From the NCBI GenBank assembly GCA_963823535.1, contig CAWGLZ010000003.1, forward strand, positions 186,001 through 250,000: a DNA stretch of 64,000 nucleotides, given 5' to 3'. Below, one piece after another: positions 1 to 12,400 of the stretch. A program made the position numbers and the translations under genes. This DNA comes from RPQJ01 sp963823535. Lineage in GTDB: Bacteria; Pseudomonadota; Gammaproteobacteria; Steroidobacterales; Steroidobacteraceae. The first letter of the stretch is position 1, and the number at the start of each line of letters is the position of its first letter. Under the pieces are notes generated by a model. That model was not told the DNA's origin and did not search any database. It was given only the letters and a program-made list of their open reading frames with translations.

Positions 1-1
1 C

Positions 2-478
2 ATGAGCGAGCAGGCGGCCGAGGAGAAGAGTGAGTCCGAGCAGCGCGTGCTGCGCGAACTCTTCATGAAGCAGCTCGACGTGGACGAGGACGTTGCGGCC
101 ATCCTGGTGGGAGAGGGCTTCTCGAGCATCGAGGAAATCGCCTACGTGCCCCAGTCGGAACTCGCCGGGATCGAGGAGTTCGACGAGAACATCATCGGAG
201 AGCTGCGCAATCGCGCGCGGGACGTGCTCCTGACGCAGGCCATCGCGAGCGAGGAAACCATCGAGGGCGCCGCACCGGCGGAGGACCTGCGCGACGTCGA
301 GGGCATGGACGACGAACTCGCGGGCGAACTTGCCCGCCACGGCATCGTCACGCGCGAGGATCTCGCGGAGCAGGCGGTGGACGACCTGGCCGAAATTCCG
401 AACCTCGACCCGCAGCGCGCCGGCGAACTCATCCTCGCCGCGCGCCAGCACTGGTTCGAGCAGGGTCAGCAGGCCTGA
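2..478 (+). CDS. nusA: Transcription termination/antitermination factor NusA, C-terminal part (5' truncated by window edge)
   Basis: This is the C-terminal part of NusA, the RNA polymerase-binding elongation, pausing and antitermination factor. The reading frame is open to the left edge, so the Met at base 2 is an internal codon and the true start lies outside the window. What remains is the two acidic repeat (AR) domains of proteobacterial NusA. AR1 covers about residues 15-80 and includes LDVDEDVAAILVGEGFSS and YVPQSEL. AR2 covers about residues 90-150 and includes DLAEQAVDDLAEI and AGELILAARQHWFE. In Escherichia coli these repeats bind the RNA polymerase alpha C-terminal domain and relieve autoinhibition. 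The gene lies 13 bases upstream of infB in the usual rimP-nusA-infB order. Identification is firm. Confidence 0.95.
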   Translation: MSEQAAEEKSESEQRVLRELFMKQLDVDEDVAAILVGEGFSSIEEIAYVPQSELAGIEEFDENIIGELRNRARDVLLTQAIASEETIEGAAPAEDLRDVEGMDDELAGELARHGIVTREDLAEQAVDDLAEIPNLDPQRAGELILAARQHWFEQGQQA

Positions 479-491
479 CCGGAGGATTCCC

Positions 492-3029
492 ATGGCGGAA
501 GTGACAGTCACGCAGTTTGCCGAAGTGCTCAAGGTGCCGGTCGACCGGCTCCTGACCCAGCTCGACGAGGCCGGCATCAAGGTTTCCGGCGCCGACGACA
601 TCATCAGCGACGAGGCGAAGATGGAACTCCTCACGCACCTGCGCCGGGCGCACGGGCGGGAGGAGGACGCGGCCGCGCCGCGCAAGATCACGCTGAAGCG
701 CAAGTCGCAGCAGGAGATCAAGCTGGCCTCGACGCAGGGCAGGGCCCGCACGGTCAACGTCGAGGTGCGCGTCAAGAAGACCTACCTCAACCGGACCGTG
801 CTCGAGGAAGAGCAGCGCCACCGGCAGGAGGAGGTCGACCGGCAGCGGCAGGCCGAGGAGGCCGTCAAGCTGGAGGCGGAGCGTCGCGAGGCCGAGCAAC
901 GCGACTCCGAGCGACTCGAGCGCGAGCGCCTGGAGACCGAGGAGCGACGCCGACTCGACGAGGAGGCGCGGCTGAAGGCCGAGGAGGAAGACCGCCGACA
1001 GGCCGAGGTCCGCGATCGCGAACGTGCCGAAAAGGAGCGCACCGCCGCCGAGCAGCGCTCGGCGGAGCCGGCCGCGCCGGCCGCACCGCCGCCCAAGGCG
1101 CGACCGGCGGAGCCCGCGGTCGAGCGCAAGGGGACGACGAAATACGGACGCAAGGAGCTGCACGTCACCGGCGACGCCAGCGCCCGCTTCAAGAAGCGGC
1201 AGCTCGCGAGCCGGAGCCGCAGGCACGTGCAGGTGAGCGTCGACTCGCGGGGCGGTGAATTCGCGCAGCCGACCGCACCCGTCAAGCGGGACGTACAGAT
1301 CCCCGAGACGATCACGGTCGGCGAGCTCGCCAACCGGATGGCGGTCAAGGCCAACGAAGTCATCAAGACGATGATGAAGATGGGCGTGATGGCGACCATC
1401 AACCAGCCCATCGACCAGGACACCGCGCAGCTCGTCGTCGAGGAGTTCGGGCATACCGCCGTGCGCCTCAAGGAGGACGCGCTGGAGGACCAGATCCGGG
1501 CTGAGGTCGGGGAACTCGAACTGCTGTCGAGGCCGCCGGTCGTGACGATCATGGGTCACGTCGACCACGGCAAGACCTCGCTGCTCGACTACATCCGGCG
1601 CGCCAAGGTCGCGGCGGGGGAGGCCGGTGGCATCACGCAGCACATCGGCGCCTACCAGGTCGAGACTCCGAAGGGCCTCATCACCTTCATCGATACACCG
1701 GGTCACGCGGCGTTCACCGCCATGCGTGCCCGCGGTGCAAACGTCACCGACATCGTGGTGCTCGTGGTCGCTGCGGACGACGGCGTGATGCCGCAGACCG
1801 TCGAGGCCATCCAGCACGCACGGGCCGCGAACGTCGCGATGATCGTTGCCGTCAACAAGATCGACAAGAGCGATGCCGACCCGGACCGGGTCCGCAACGA
1901 CCTCGGCAAGCAGAACGTCATTCCGGAGGAGTGGGGCGGAGACACGATGTTCGTCAACGTCTCGGCCCGTACCGGCGCCGGGATCGACCAGTTGCTCGAG
2001 TCCATCCTGCTGCAGTCGGAGGTCCTCGACCTCAAGGCGCCGCAGGAAGGCCCCGCCGTGGGCGTGGTGCTCGAATCGAGCATCGAGAAGGGTCGCGGCG
2101 CGGTTGCCACGGTGCTCGTCAAGCGCGGGACGCTCAAGTCGGGCGACCCGATCATCGCCGGGCAGGAGTTCGGCCGCGTGCGTGCGCTGTTCGACGCGAC
2201 GGGCAAGCAGGTCCAGGAGGCGGGGCCCTCCACGCCGGTCGCGGTGCTCGGCCTGTCCGACGCGCCGAACGCCGGAGACGACCTGCTCGCCGTCGAGAAC
2301 GAGCGCAAGGCGCGCGAAGTGGCGCTCTACCGGCAGGGCAAGTACCGCGATGTGCGACTCGCCAGTGCGGCCAAGAAGGTCGAGGACGTCTTCTCGCAGA
2401 TGGGCGAGCAGGCGAGCGAGACCATCCAGCTCATCGTGAAGGCGGACGTGCAGGGCAGCGCCGAAGCGCTGCGGGACGCACTTTCCAAGCTCGCCACCGA
2501 CGAGGTGGCCGTGAAGGTCATCGCGAGCGGCGTCGGCGGGATCACGGAATCCGACGTCACGCTCGCGGCCGCCTCCAGGGCGCGGATCATCGGCTTCAAC
2601 GTCCGCGCCGACGGCGCGGCGCGTTCGGCCATGAAGGACACCGGCGTCGAGGTCAACTACTACAGCATCATCTACGAGGCGATCGACGACGTGCGCCAGG
2701 CGATCACCGGCATGCTGAAGCCGGAGGTCAAGGAGCAGATCGTCGGCCTCGCCGAGGTGCGCGAGGTGTTCCGGTCGAGCAAGTTCGGCACGGTGGCCGG
2801 CTGCCTGGTCGTCGAGGGAGTGATCAAGCGCGGCAATCCGGTCCGCGTTCTGCGCGACAACGTGGTGATTCACCAGGGAGAACTCGACTCGCTGCGGCGT
2901 TTCAAGGACGACGTCGGCGAAGTCCGGGCGGGCACGGAATGCGGCATCGGCGTGCGCAACTACAACGACATCCGAGCCGGCGACCAGATCGAGTGCTTCG
3001 CGCGATTCGAGGTCGCGCGCAGCGCGTGA
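492..3029 (+). CDS. infB: Translation initiation factor IF-2
   Basis: IF-2 is the GTPase that brings initiator fMet-tRNA to the 30S subunit and promotes subunit joining. The protein has 845 residues. Residues 1-50 are an IF2_N domain (TVTQFAEVLKVPVDRLL). A highly charged Glu/Arg helical linker spans about 95-200, and a second IF2_N domain lies near 275-330. The G domain begins near residue 350 with GHVDHGKT, followed by DTPGH near 401 and NKID near 455. Domains II-IV follow, ending with the fMet-tRNA-binding C2 region. The ATG at 492 follows a GGAGGA ribosome site at 481-486. The frame is open further upstream inside nusA, but that part is not IF-2-like. It is operonic with nusA and rbfA. Confidence 0.97.
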   Translation: MAEVTVTQFAEVLKVPVDRLLTQLDEAGIKVSGADDIISDEAKMELLTHLRRAHGREEDAAAPRKITLKRKSQQEIKLASTQGRARTVNVEVRVKKTYLNRTVLEEEQRHRQEEVDRQRQAEEAVKLEAERREAEQRDSERLERERLETEERRRLDEEARLKAEEEDRRQAEVRDRERAEKERTAAEQRSAEPAAPAAPPPKARPAEPAVERKGTTKYGRKELHVTGDASARFKKRQLASRSRRHVQVSVDSRGGEFAQPTAPVKRDVQIPETITVGELANRMAVKANEVIKTMMKMGVMATINQPIDQDTAQLVVEEFGHTAVRLKEDALEDQIRAEVGELELLSRPPVVTIMGHVDHGKTSLLDYIRRAKVAAGEAGGITQHIGAYQVETPKGLITFIDTPGHAAFTAMRARGANVTDIVVLVVAADDGVMPQTVEAIQHARAANVAMIVAVNKIDKSDADPDRVRNDLGKQNVIPEEWGGDTMFVNVSARTGAGIDQLLESILLQSEVLDLKAPQEGPAVGVVLESSIEKGRGAVATVLVKRGTLKSGDPIIAGQEFGRVRALFDATGKQVQEAGPSTPVAVLGLSDAPNAGDDLLAVENERKAREVALYRQGKYRDVRLASAAKKVEDVFSQMGEQASETIQLIVKADVQGSAEALRDALSKLATDEVAVKVIASGVGGITESDVTLAAASRARIIGFNVRADGAARSAMKDTGVEVNYYSIIYEAIDDVRQAITGMLKPEVKEQIVGLAEVREVFRSSKFGTVAGCLVVEGVIKRGNPVRVLRDNVVIHQGELDSLRRFKDDVGEVRAGTECGIGVRNYNDIRAGDQIECFARFEVARSA

Positions 3030-3041
3030 TGGTGCGGGGCC

Positions 3042-3493
<452 letters not shown>

Positions 3494-3497
<4 letters not shown>

Positions 3498-4471
3498 GCG
3501 GTCACGGAACGGAACGGGGCCCGGGCGACCGCCCGCGGTGGCGTCAGCTCGACGGCATCGTGCTGCTGGACAAGCCACCAGGCCTGGGGTCCACGCCGGC
3601 CCTGCAGCGCGTGAGGCGACTGCTCCACGCGGCCAAGGCGGGCCATGCGGGCACGCTCGATCCGATGGCGACCGGCATGCTGCCGTTGTGCTTCGGGCAG
3701 GCGACGAAGGCCTGCGGCGCCCTGCTGGGCTCGTCGAAGGCGTACCGGGCCACCGTGTTGCTCGGTGCCGCGACCGATACCGGGGATGCGGAGGGACGAA
3801 CGGTCCGCACGGGCGCGGTGCCGCCACTCGATCCCGAGTTCGTCACCGGGGCGATGGCACGCGTGTCCGGCACGCGCGAACAGATGCCTCCGATGTACTC
3901 GGCCCTGAAGCACCAGGGCCGGCCGCTCTACGAACTGGCGCGCCGCGGCGAAGAGATCGCGCGCACCCCGCGGACCGTCTCGATCCACCGCCTGGACCTG
4001 CTGCGCCTCGATTCCGCCGCCATCGACTTCGAAGTCGTCTGCTCGAAGGGGACCTACGTCCGGGTGCTGGGCGAGGAACTCGCGGCGGCGCTGGGGACGG
4101 TCGGCCACCTGGCTGCGTTGCGCCGCCTGTGGGTCGAGCCCTTCGTCGACTCGCCCATGGTGACACTGCAGGAGATCGAGGACTGGGCGGCCTCCGGTCC
4201 TGCGGAGGACGAGCATCCGGCCTGGCTCCTGCCCGTCGATGCGGCGTTCCCGGACCTGCCGCGGGTCGACCTGTCGCCCCTCGACAGCCTCCACCTGAGG
4301 CAGGGCCGCATACTGCGGGCGCCGCCGGCCCTGAGCCTGCCTGGCCACGCCCGGGCCTACGATGAAGGCGGGCGATTTCTCGGCCTCGTCGAAGGGGATG
4401 GGGCAGGCGGGCTGCGGGTCGCGAGACTCTTCGTGGGCGGCGCGTCGGGGGAAGGGGCGAACCCGGCTTGA
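3494..4471 (+). CDS. truB: tRNA pseudouridine(55) synthase TruB
   Basis: TruB converts U55 in the T-loop of tRNAs to pseudouridine and also acts as a tRNA chaperone. The 325-residue protein carries the family motif GHAGTLDPMATGML, with catalytic Asp at about residue 56. Other conserved parts are GIVLLDKPPG near the N-terminus, SKAYRATVLLGAATDTGDAEG, the MYSALKHQGRPLYELAR segment and the CSKGTYVRVLGEEL motif. A short C-terminal domain follows. Translation starts at a GTG that overlaps the rbfA stop, and 23 codons precede the conserved core. The stop codon lies inside the putative -35 region of the rpsO promoter. This is the standard infB-rbfA-truB-rpsO-pnp neighbourhood. Confidence 0.96.
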
Positions 4472-4497
4472 GATATCAGGGCATCGAAGGGTAAAAT
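4468..4497 (+). promoter_or_regulatory. Candidate sigma-70 promoter of rpsO
   Basis: TTGAGA (4468-4473) and TAAAAT (4492-4497) are separated by 18 bases. Each hexamer matches the sigma-70 consensus at five of six positions. The transcript would start near 4504 and give a leader of about 40 bases before rpsO. An rpsO-specific promoter downstream of truB is also known in Escherichia coli. Confidence 0.65.
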
Positions 4498-4542
4498 GCG
4501 CGGCTCAATTCAAGGGTACCAAGGTTTCGAGGACTCCTAACG

Positions 4543-4812
4543 ATGGCACTGTCCACCGAGCGCAAGACCGAGATCGTCGACGGATTCAGTCGCGGCGCGA
4601 AAGACACCGGATCGCCCGAGGTCCAGATCGCGCTTCTGTCTGCGCGCATCAACGAACTCGGCGAGCACTTCAACGTGCACAAGGGCGATCATGCCTCGCG
4701 TCGCGGGCTTTTGAAGCTCGTGACGCAGCGTCGCAAGCTCCTCGACTACCTCAAGGCGACGGACCTCGGTCGTTACCAGGACGTCGTCAGCCGACTCGGC
4801 CTGCGCCGCTGA
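4543..4812 (+). CDS. rpsO: 30S ribosomal protein S15
   Basis: S15 is a primary 16S rRNA-binding protein that nucleates the platform of the small subunit. The 89-residue protein has the family's usual length and helical pattern: DTGSPEVQIALLSARINEL, the HKGDHASRRGLLKLV rRNA-binding segment, and the C-terminal RKLLDYLKATDLGRY. The ATG follows an AGGA-type ribosome site. The gene has its own candidate promoter inside the truB stop region and is followed by a strong hairpin before pnp. S15 commonly represses its own translation through a leader pseudoknot; I did not resolve such a structure here. Confidence 0.97.
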   Translation: MALSTERKTEIVDGFSRGAKDTGSPEVQIALLSARINELGEHFNVHKGDHASRRGLLKLVTQRRKLLDYLKATDLGRYQDVVSRLGLRR

Positions 4813-4824
4813 TCCGTCGAACCT

Positions 4825-4856
4825 CCGGCCCGCAATGCGGGCCGGATTCGTTTTCG
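4825..4856 (+). terminator. Rho-independent terminator between rpsO and pnp
   Basis: A perfect 9-bp GC-rich stem (CCGGCCCGC, 4825-4833, pairing with 4837-4845) closes an AAT loop and is followed by a T-rich run (ATTCGTTTTCG). It starts 12 bases after the rpsO stop. In enterobacteria a leaky terminator at this place sets the rpsO:pnp ratio. Confidence 0.8.
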
Positions 4857-4891
4857 CTTCCTACGATGCTCATGCAGCACTGGACACAATC

Positions 4892-6976
<2,085 letters not shown>

Positions 6977-7000
6977 CGCCCTCCCGGTGACGCAGGTCGT

Positions 7001-7540
7001 CTACTCCTTGTCCTTGTCCTCGCGGACCCATGGACGGGTCAGGCGGCCGAAGACTTCTTCCTGCAGCGACTTCCAGCGCTGGTAGTTCTTCTGGGCCACG
7101 GCGGTGACGGTTTCGACCGGGTCCAGTCCGACGACGCTCTTGAAGCGCTCGCGGAGATCGCGTTGCTCGCGTGCGAACAGCTGGATGCTCTCGTCGAGGT
7201 AGTGCCCGACGAAGTCCTGCAGGCCGCTGCCATAGCTGCGGATCACCTGCGACAGGAAGTCCCGGCTCATCAGTGACTCGCCCGCACCTTCCTGCTCGGC
7301 GATCACCTGCAGCAGGATGCTGCGCGTGATGTCCTGCTGCGACTTGCGATCGAGCACGACGAAGTCGACCCTTTCGACGACCAGTCGCCGCACGTCGGCC
7401 AGCGTGACGTAGCGGCTCTCGACCGTGTCGTACAGGCGGCGGTTAGGGTACTTGCGGATGACTCTCGGTCCGCTTCCCCGTCCACCCTCGGCCTTGGCTC
7501 CGGCGCGCTTGGCGCGGGTCGTCTTTGTCTTGGCGGTCAT
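7001..7540 (-). CDS. phaR: Polyhydroxyalkanoate synthesis regulator PhaR
   Basis: PhaR is a DNA-binding repressor that senses polyhydroxyalkanoate granules and controls phasin and polymer-synthesis genes. The 179-residue protein has a Lys/Arg-rich N-terminus, then the PHB accumulation regulator DNA-binding domain (about 27-90). That domain contains RVIRKYPNRRLYDTVESRYV, TLADVRRLV and DRKSQQDITRSILLQVIAEQE. A helical PHB_acc domain follows (FLSQVIRSYGSGLQDFVGHYL). The frame is open further upstream, but ATG 7540 sits directly before the conserved part. Its ATGA overlaps the gluQRS stop, so the two genes are coupled. No phaC, phaP or phaB is in this window. PhaR proteins also exist in genomes that do not accumulate polymer, so the presence of polymer is not shown. 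Confidence 0.88.
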   Translation of the reverse strand: MTAKTKTTRAKRAGAKAEGGRGSGPRVIRKYPNRRLYDTVESRYVTLADVRRLVVERVDFVVLDRKSQQDITRSILLQVIAEQEGAGESLMSRDFLSQVIRSYGSGLQDFVGHYLDESIQLFAREQRDLRERFKSVVGLDPVETVTAVAQKNYQRWKSLQEEVFGRLTRPWVREDKDKE

Positions 7541-8532
7541 GACGTCTGTTCCTGTCGAATTGCGCGTTGTTCTGCCGTGGCCACCGAGCCCGCCTTCATG
7601 CCGGCGAGGGACTGCGGGCGCCAGTGCTCCAGCGCCCACTGCCAGATCTCGCCGAGCGGCGCACCGTCGAGGCCGGCCGGCGGCGACTGGCGCAGAAAAG
7701 CCAGCACCGCCACCAGCTGCCCACCCGGCGCCGAGCGCGACAGTCCTGGCGCGTCGCCTGATTTGGAAAGCTTAAGGCCCGAATCGTCCACGGCAAGTGG
7801 TACATGCATGTATGTCAGCCTCGGCAACCGAAGTGCGTCCTGCAGCAGGATCTGGCGCGGCGTGCTCGGCAGGAGGTCCGCACCCCGCACGACGTCGGTG
7901 ACGCCCTGCGCCGCGTCGTCGACCACGACGGCCAGCTGGTAGGCGTAATGGCCGTCCCGCCGGCGCAGCACGAAGTCACCGACGGAGCGCGCCACGTTGC
8001 TGCGCTGTTCTCCCTGGACTCGGTCCAGAAAGGCGACGTCGAGGTCCGGAGCACGGAATCTCCACGCCACTCCATTCCCGGTCGGACCGGGGTCGACCAG
8101 GCAGCGCGGCGGATGGTAGAGGTCGTCCCCGGTTCGTTGCCGGTTCTCCGGCAGGGCCGACAACTGCGCCCGCGAACAGGCGCAGCGGCGCACGCGACCC
8201 TCGTCGAGCAACTGCTCCAGCGCCGCCTGATGCGCGTCACGCCGCGTGCTCTGGCGCAGGACCTGGCCATCCCAGTGCAGGCCGAGCCGCTCCAGCGTCG
8301 TGAGGATCTCGTCTGCGGCGCCCGGTCGCTCCCTGGGCGGGTCGAGGTCCTCGATGCGGACCAGCCATTGTCCACCGCGCGTCCGCGCCTCGAGGAAGCT
8401 GCCGACGGCAGCCACGAGGGAACCGAAGTGCAGCGGTCCGCTCGGGGACGGGGCAAACCGACCCCGATAGGGACGAAGGGGTTCAGCGGTACCAGTCGTC
8501 GCGGTCGCCGAACTGCTTTTCGCGTCGCTCAC
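7537..8532 (-). CDS. gluQ: Glutamyl-Q tRNA(Asp) synthetase
   Basis: This GluRS paralogue without the anticodon-binding domain activates glutamate and attaches it to queuosine-34 of tRNA(Asp). It is also called YadB or GluQRS. The 331-residue protein has the HIGH-type motif in GRFAPSPSGPLHFGSL (about 24-39) and LVRIEDLDPPRE. Zinc-ligand candidates are CACS near 119 and YHPPRC near 145. Also present are the VVVDDAAQGVTDVVRGADLL adenylate segment and a KLSKS (KMSKS-type) loop near 255. Translation starts at a GTG that overlaps the 3' end of dksA by 50 bases; no later start precedes the core. The dksA-gluQRS pairing is conserved in many gammaproteobacteria. Confidence 0.94.
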   Translation of the reverse strand: MSDAKSSSATATTGTAEPLRPYRGRFAPSPSGPLHFGSLVAAVGSFLEARTRGGQWLVRIEDLDPPRERPGAADEILTTLERLGLHWDGQVLRQSTRRDAHQAALEQLLDEGRVRRCACSRAQLSALPENRQRTGDDLYHPPRCLVDPGPTGNGVAWRFRAPDLDVAFLDRVQGEQRSNVARSVGDFVLRRRDGHYAYQLAVVVDDAAQGVTDVVRGADLLPSTPRQILLQDALRLPRLTYMHVPLAVDDSGLKLSKSGDAPGLSRSAPGGQLVAVLAFLRQSPPAGLDGAPLGEIWQWALEHWRPQSLAGMKAGSVATAEQRAIRQEQTS

Positions 8533-9232
8533 GCCGTTCCTGGGCCTCGACGCTCAACGTCGCCACGGGCCGGGCCTCGAGCCGCTTCACACCGATCGGC
8601 TCGCCGGTTTCGAGGCAGTAGCCGTAGGAGCCGTCATCGATGCGCTTGAGCGCCTCGTCGATCTTCCGGATCAGCTTCCGTTCGCGGTCACGCGTGCGCA
8701 ATTCGAGGCTGAACTCCGATTCCTGCGTCGCGCGATCGTTCGGATCGGGAAAATTCGCGGCCTCGTCCTTCATGTGCAGCATCGTCCGGTCGACTTCCTG
8801 CATCAGGTCCTGTTTCCAGCTGCTCAGGATGGTGCGGAAGTGCTCGATCTGCTCCTTGTTCATGTACTCCTCGCCCTTGCGGGCGACGTACGGCTGAACA
8901 TTGCGAGGGCCTGCGAGGAGACTCGGCCCGCCCAGGGATTGCGCGGCGTCCTCGGCAGTCTTGCGCTGAACCGGGGGCTTCTTCGGTGCGGCTGCCGCAC
9001 GCGCGGTGGCGGACTGGCCTGCGGCCGGCGCGCCAGGCTTGACGGCCCGGCTGCGGGGCGCAGCCTTGGCCTTGGGCGCAGCCTTGGCCTTGGGCGCAGC
9101 CTTGGCCTTGGGCGTAGCCTTGGCCTTGGGCTTGGCCGCCGCGCTGGCGGGGGCCTTCGCAGAAACAGTCTTCTTGGCCTTGGTTGCCTTGCTAGACGGT
9201 TTCTTGACGGGCATCTCGGACTCCGGGGACAT
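8483..9232 (-). CDS. dksA: RNA polymerase-binding transcription factor DksA, Cys-poor zinc-finger type with Lys/Ala/Pro extension
   Basis: DksA binds the secondary channel of RNA polymerase and works with (p)ppGpp in the stringent response. The C-terminal ~140 of 249 residues closely follow the DksA fold. The coiled-coil tip DEAANFPDPNDRA keeps the two functional aspartates. ESEFSLELRTRDRERKLI and the PIGVKRLEARP segment follow. Only one of the four zinc-ligand cysteines remains (YGYCLETGE, then TLSVEAQ), as in the Cys-poor homologues known from several proteobacteria. Residues 1-110 are a basic, low-complexity extension with PKAKAA repeats, absent from enterobacterial DksA. An alternative start at the Met of EEYMNKEQ would remove it, but the upstream frame has coding character and a promoter lies just ahead. 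Confidence 0.92.
   Translation of the reverse strand: MSPESEMPVKKPSSKATKAKKTVSAKAPASAAAKPKAKATPKAKAAPKAKAAPKAKAAPRSRAVKPGAPAAGQSATARAAAAPKKPPVQRKTAEDAAQSLGGPSLLAGPRNVQPYVARKGEEYMNKEQIEHFRTILSSWKQDLMQEVDRTMLHMKDEAANFPDPNDRATQESEFSLELRTRDRERKLIRKIDEALKRIDDGSYGYCLETGEPIGVKRLEARPVATLSVEAQERRERREKQFGDRDDWYR
9047..9133 (-). repeat. 18-bp tandem repeat encoding PKAKAA units in DksA
   Basis: About four to five imperfect 18-base units (GCAGCCTTGGCCTTGGGC on the plus strand) lie head to tail. They encode the Lys/Ala/Pro-rich repeats of the DksA N-terminal extension. The period is a multiple of three, so copy-number change would not break the frame. Confidence 0.85.
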
Positions 9233-9247
9233 ATCGAAGGACGCGGG

Positions 9248-9276
9248 ATTATACAGACCACAGGGCCCGGGTCCAC
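9248..9276 (-). promoter_or_regulatory. Candidate dksA promoter
   Basis: Reading the minus strand, a perfect TATAAT lies at 9253-9248, about 15 bases upstream of the dksA ATG. The region 17 bases further upstream (GTGGAC) is a weak -35. The short leader fits the ATG at 9232. Confidence 0.45.
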
Positions 9277-9403
9277 CCGTACCAGGTCACCCCGGCAAGA
9301 GCCCCCGGGCGGCCCCGTGGGAGGCACCGATCGGTGCTGTGAGCCGCGTCACTTTCTTTTAAACTTCTCGCTTCTCCTCCGACCCCCTCTCCCCGGGTGA
9401 ACG

Positions 9404-12400
9404 ATGCGCCTGACCAAGATCAAGCTGGCCGGCTTCAAGTCCTTCGTGGACCCCACCACCATCGGCTTCCCGAGCAGCCTGGTCGGCGTGGTCGGTCCCA
9501 ATGGCTGCGGCAAGTCGAACATCATCGACGCGGTCCGCTGGGTCATGGGCGAGATCTCCGCCAAGCACCTGCGCGGCGACTCGATGGCGGACGTCATCTT
9601 CAACGGCTCGAGCTCACGCAAGCCCGTCGGGCACGCGTTCGTCGAGCTCGTGTTCGACAATTCGGACGGCAAGCTCGGCGGGGAGTATGCGAACTACTCC
9701 GAGGTCTCCCTCAAGCGACTCGTCTCGCGCGACGGTACCTCGTCTTATTTCCTGAACGGCGTTCGATGCCGGCGCAAGGACATCACCCAGCTGTTCCTCG
9801 GTACGGGCCTTGGGTCGCGCAGCTACGCGATCATCGAGCAGAACATGATCTCGCGCGTCATCGAGGCGAAGGCCGACGAGATGCGCGCGTTCCTGGAGGA
9901 AGCCGCTGGCATCTCCAAGTACAAGGAGCGGCGGCGCGAGACCGAGACCCGCATTGCGCACACGCGGGAGAACCTCGCCCGGCTCTCCGACCTGCGCGAC
10001 GAGGTCGAGAAGCAGTTGCGCCACCTGCAGCGGCAGGCCGCGACGGCCCGGCGCTACCAGGCGCTCAAGCAGGAGGAGCGGCAGGTACACGCCGAGCTGC
10101 TCGCGCTCAGGCTGCGCGAGGTCGAGAGCGAGTCCGGCGCGCGACAGGCCATCCTGAACGAACGCGACATTGCGCTGCAGGCGGCACTGGCGGAGCAGCG
10201 TTCCGTCGAGGCCGAGATCGAGCGCGCCCGGCACGAGCACGACGCGCGGGCCGACGTGGTGTCCGAGGTGCAGGGTCGCTACTACCAGGTCGGTGCCGAG
10301 ATCTCGCGCAGCGAGCAGGCGATCGAACATGCCCGGCAGATCCGCGCGCGCCATCGGCAGGAACTCGAGCAGATCGCGCAGGGGCTGCAGGAGGCCGGGG
10401 CCCATCGCGTGCGCGATGCTGCCCAGGCCGCCGAGCTCGCCGCGGCACTGGCGGAGCTCGAGCCCGGACTCGAAACGGCCCGCCTGGCGGAGGAATCGGC
10501 GGCCGCCCGGCTGGCGGACGCGGAGGGCGCGATGCACGGCTGGCAGGAGCGCTGGGAGGGCTTCAACCAGTCGCTGCGTTCGGCGTCGTCGGCCGCGGAG
10601 GCCGAGCGCGCACGACTCGAGGAAATGGACAACCAGCTGCGCCGCCTGGTGTCGCAGCGGGAACGCGCGACGCAGGAACACGGCACGCTCGCCCAGGCAG
10701 ACGTCGCGGGCACGCTCGAGGATCTCGAGCGCGCCGAGTCCGAGGCGCGCGCGGGGCTCGAGGCGACGCGGGAGCGCATGAGCGGATTCGTCGCCGCGCT
10801 CCAGGCGGAGCGTGGACGGGAACGCGAACTCTCGGAAGCCTCACGGGTCGCGCGCCGTGAAACGCAGGACGTCGAGGGCCGCATCGTTTCGCTCGAGGCG
10901 CTGCAGCGCGCCGCGCTCGGCCAGGGGCAGGGCAAGGTCGTCGACTGGTTGAAGTCGCGCGGACTCGACGCGAGCCCGCGTCTCGCGCAGCAGCTCTCGG
11001 TGGACAGCGGCTGGGAGCGGGCGGTGGAAACCGTCCTCGGCTCCTACCTCGAGGCGGTCTGTGTCGATTCCATCGACGACGTCGCGGGCATGCTGGAGAG
11101 CCTCGGCGCGGGCACGGTCACGTTCTTCGCTGGCGCCCAGGGCGCGACCGGTGGCGGCCACGGTGCCGACACCCTGCGCGCGCGCGTCCAGGGGCCGGTC
11201 GGTCTCGACGCATTGTTCGAGGGCATCGTGGCCACCGAGACGCTGGGCGACGCGCTCTCCGTCCGTCCGCGCCTGCGGGCGGGGCAGTCCGTCATCACCC
11301 GGGACGGCATCTGGATCGGACCGGACTGGCTGCGCGTCAGCCGCGATCGTGACGCGCACGAAGGCGTGATCGAGCGCGAGCACGAGCTGCGGCGGCAGCG
11401 AGGGGAGCTCGACGGCCTCCAGGCCCGCAACCGGGCCCTCGACGAGGAGCTCGAGGCCGTCCGTCACCGGGTTCGCGAACTCGAGGACCGGCTGGCCGAC
11501 GAGCAGTCCCAGTTGTCACGCAGCGGCGCCGCACACATGAACCTGCGCGCGCAGCTCGACGGCCTGCGTGCGAAGGCCGAGCAGCGCAATGCACGGATGC
11601 AGCAGCTGGCGGCCGAGCTGGCCGAGGTCGAATCCGCGCTCGAGGTGGCCAACGCCGGCAACCGTTCGACCCGGGCGCGGCTCGAGGAGGCCGTGGAGAC
11701 GATGGCCGAGCTCGAGGAGCAGCGTCGAGCGCTCGAGTCGGAGCGCGATGTGCTCAGGCAATCCCTCGCAGAGGCGAGGCAGCGTGCCGAGCAGGATCGC
11801 AATGCCGCCCGCGAGGTTGCGATTCGCGTCGAGTCGCGCCGCACGGGGCAGCAGTCCCTGCTCGCGAGCCTCGAGCGTCTCGACGGACAGATCGCCCAGT
11901 TCGAGAGCCGTCGCACCGATCTCGAGACCCAGCTGGGCTCCGGTGAGTCGGCCGAGGCGGAGCTCAAGTCGGCCCTCGAGCAGGCGCTGCAGCAGCGCGT
12001 CGCCATCGAGGAGGAGCTGTCCGCCGCGCGGCGCCAGCTCGAGGCACTGGATGCAAGCCTGCGGGAGCTCGACGAGCGGCGGGCCCGTGCCGAGGCGGCC
12101 GTGCAGGACGCCCGCGACCTCCTCGAGAACGTGAAGTTCTCGGTCCAGGAGCTCAGGCTGAGGCGCGAGACGCTGCTCGAGCAGTTCGTGGCAACACGCC
12201 TCGAACTCGCCGAGGTGACGACCGCGCTCGCGCCCGAGGCTGACGTCGTGACCTGGGAGCAGCGCCTGGCCGAGACATCGGAGAAGATCGAGCGGCTCGG
12301 CCAGGTGAACCTTGCGGCCATCGACGAGTTCCGCGAGCAGTCCGAGCGCAAGGAATACCTGGATCGGCAGTTCGGCGATCTCACGGACGCGCTTACCACG

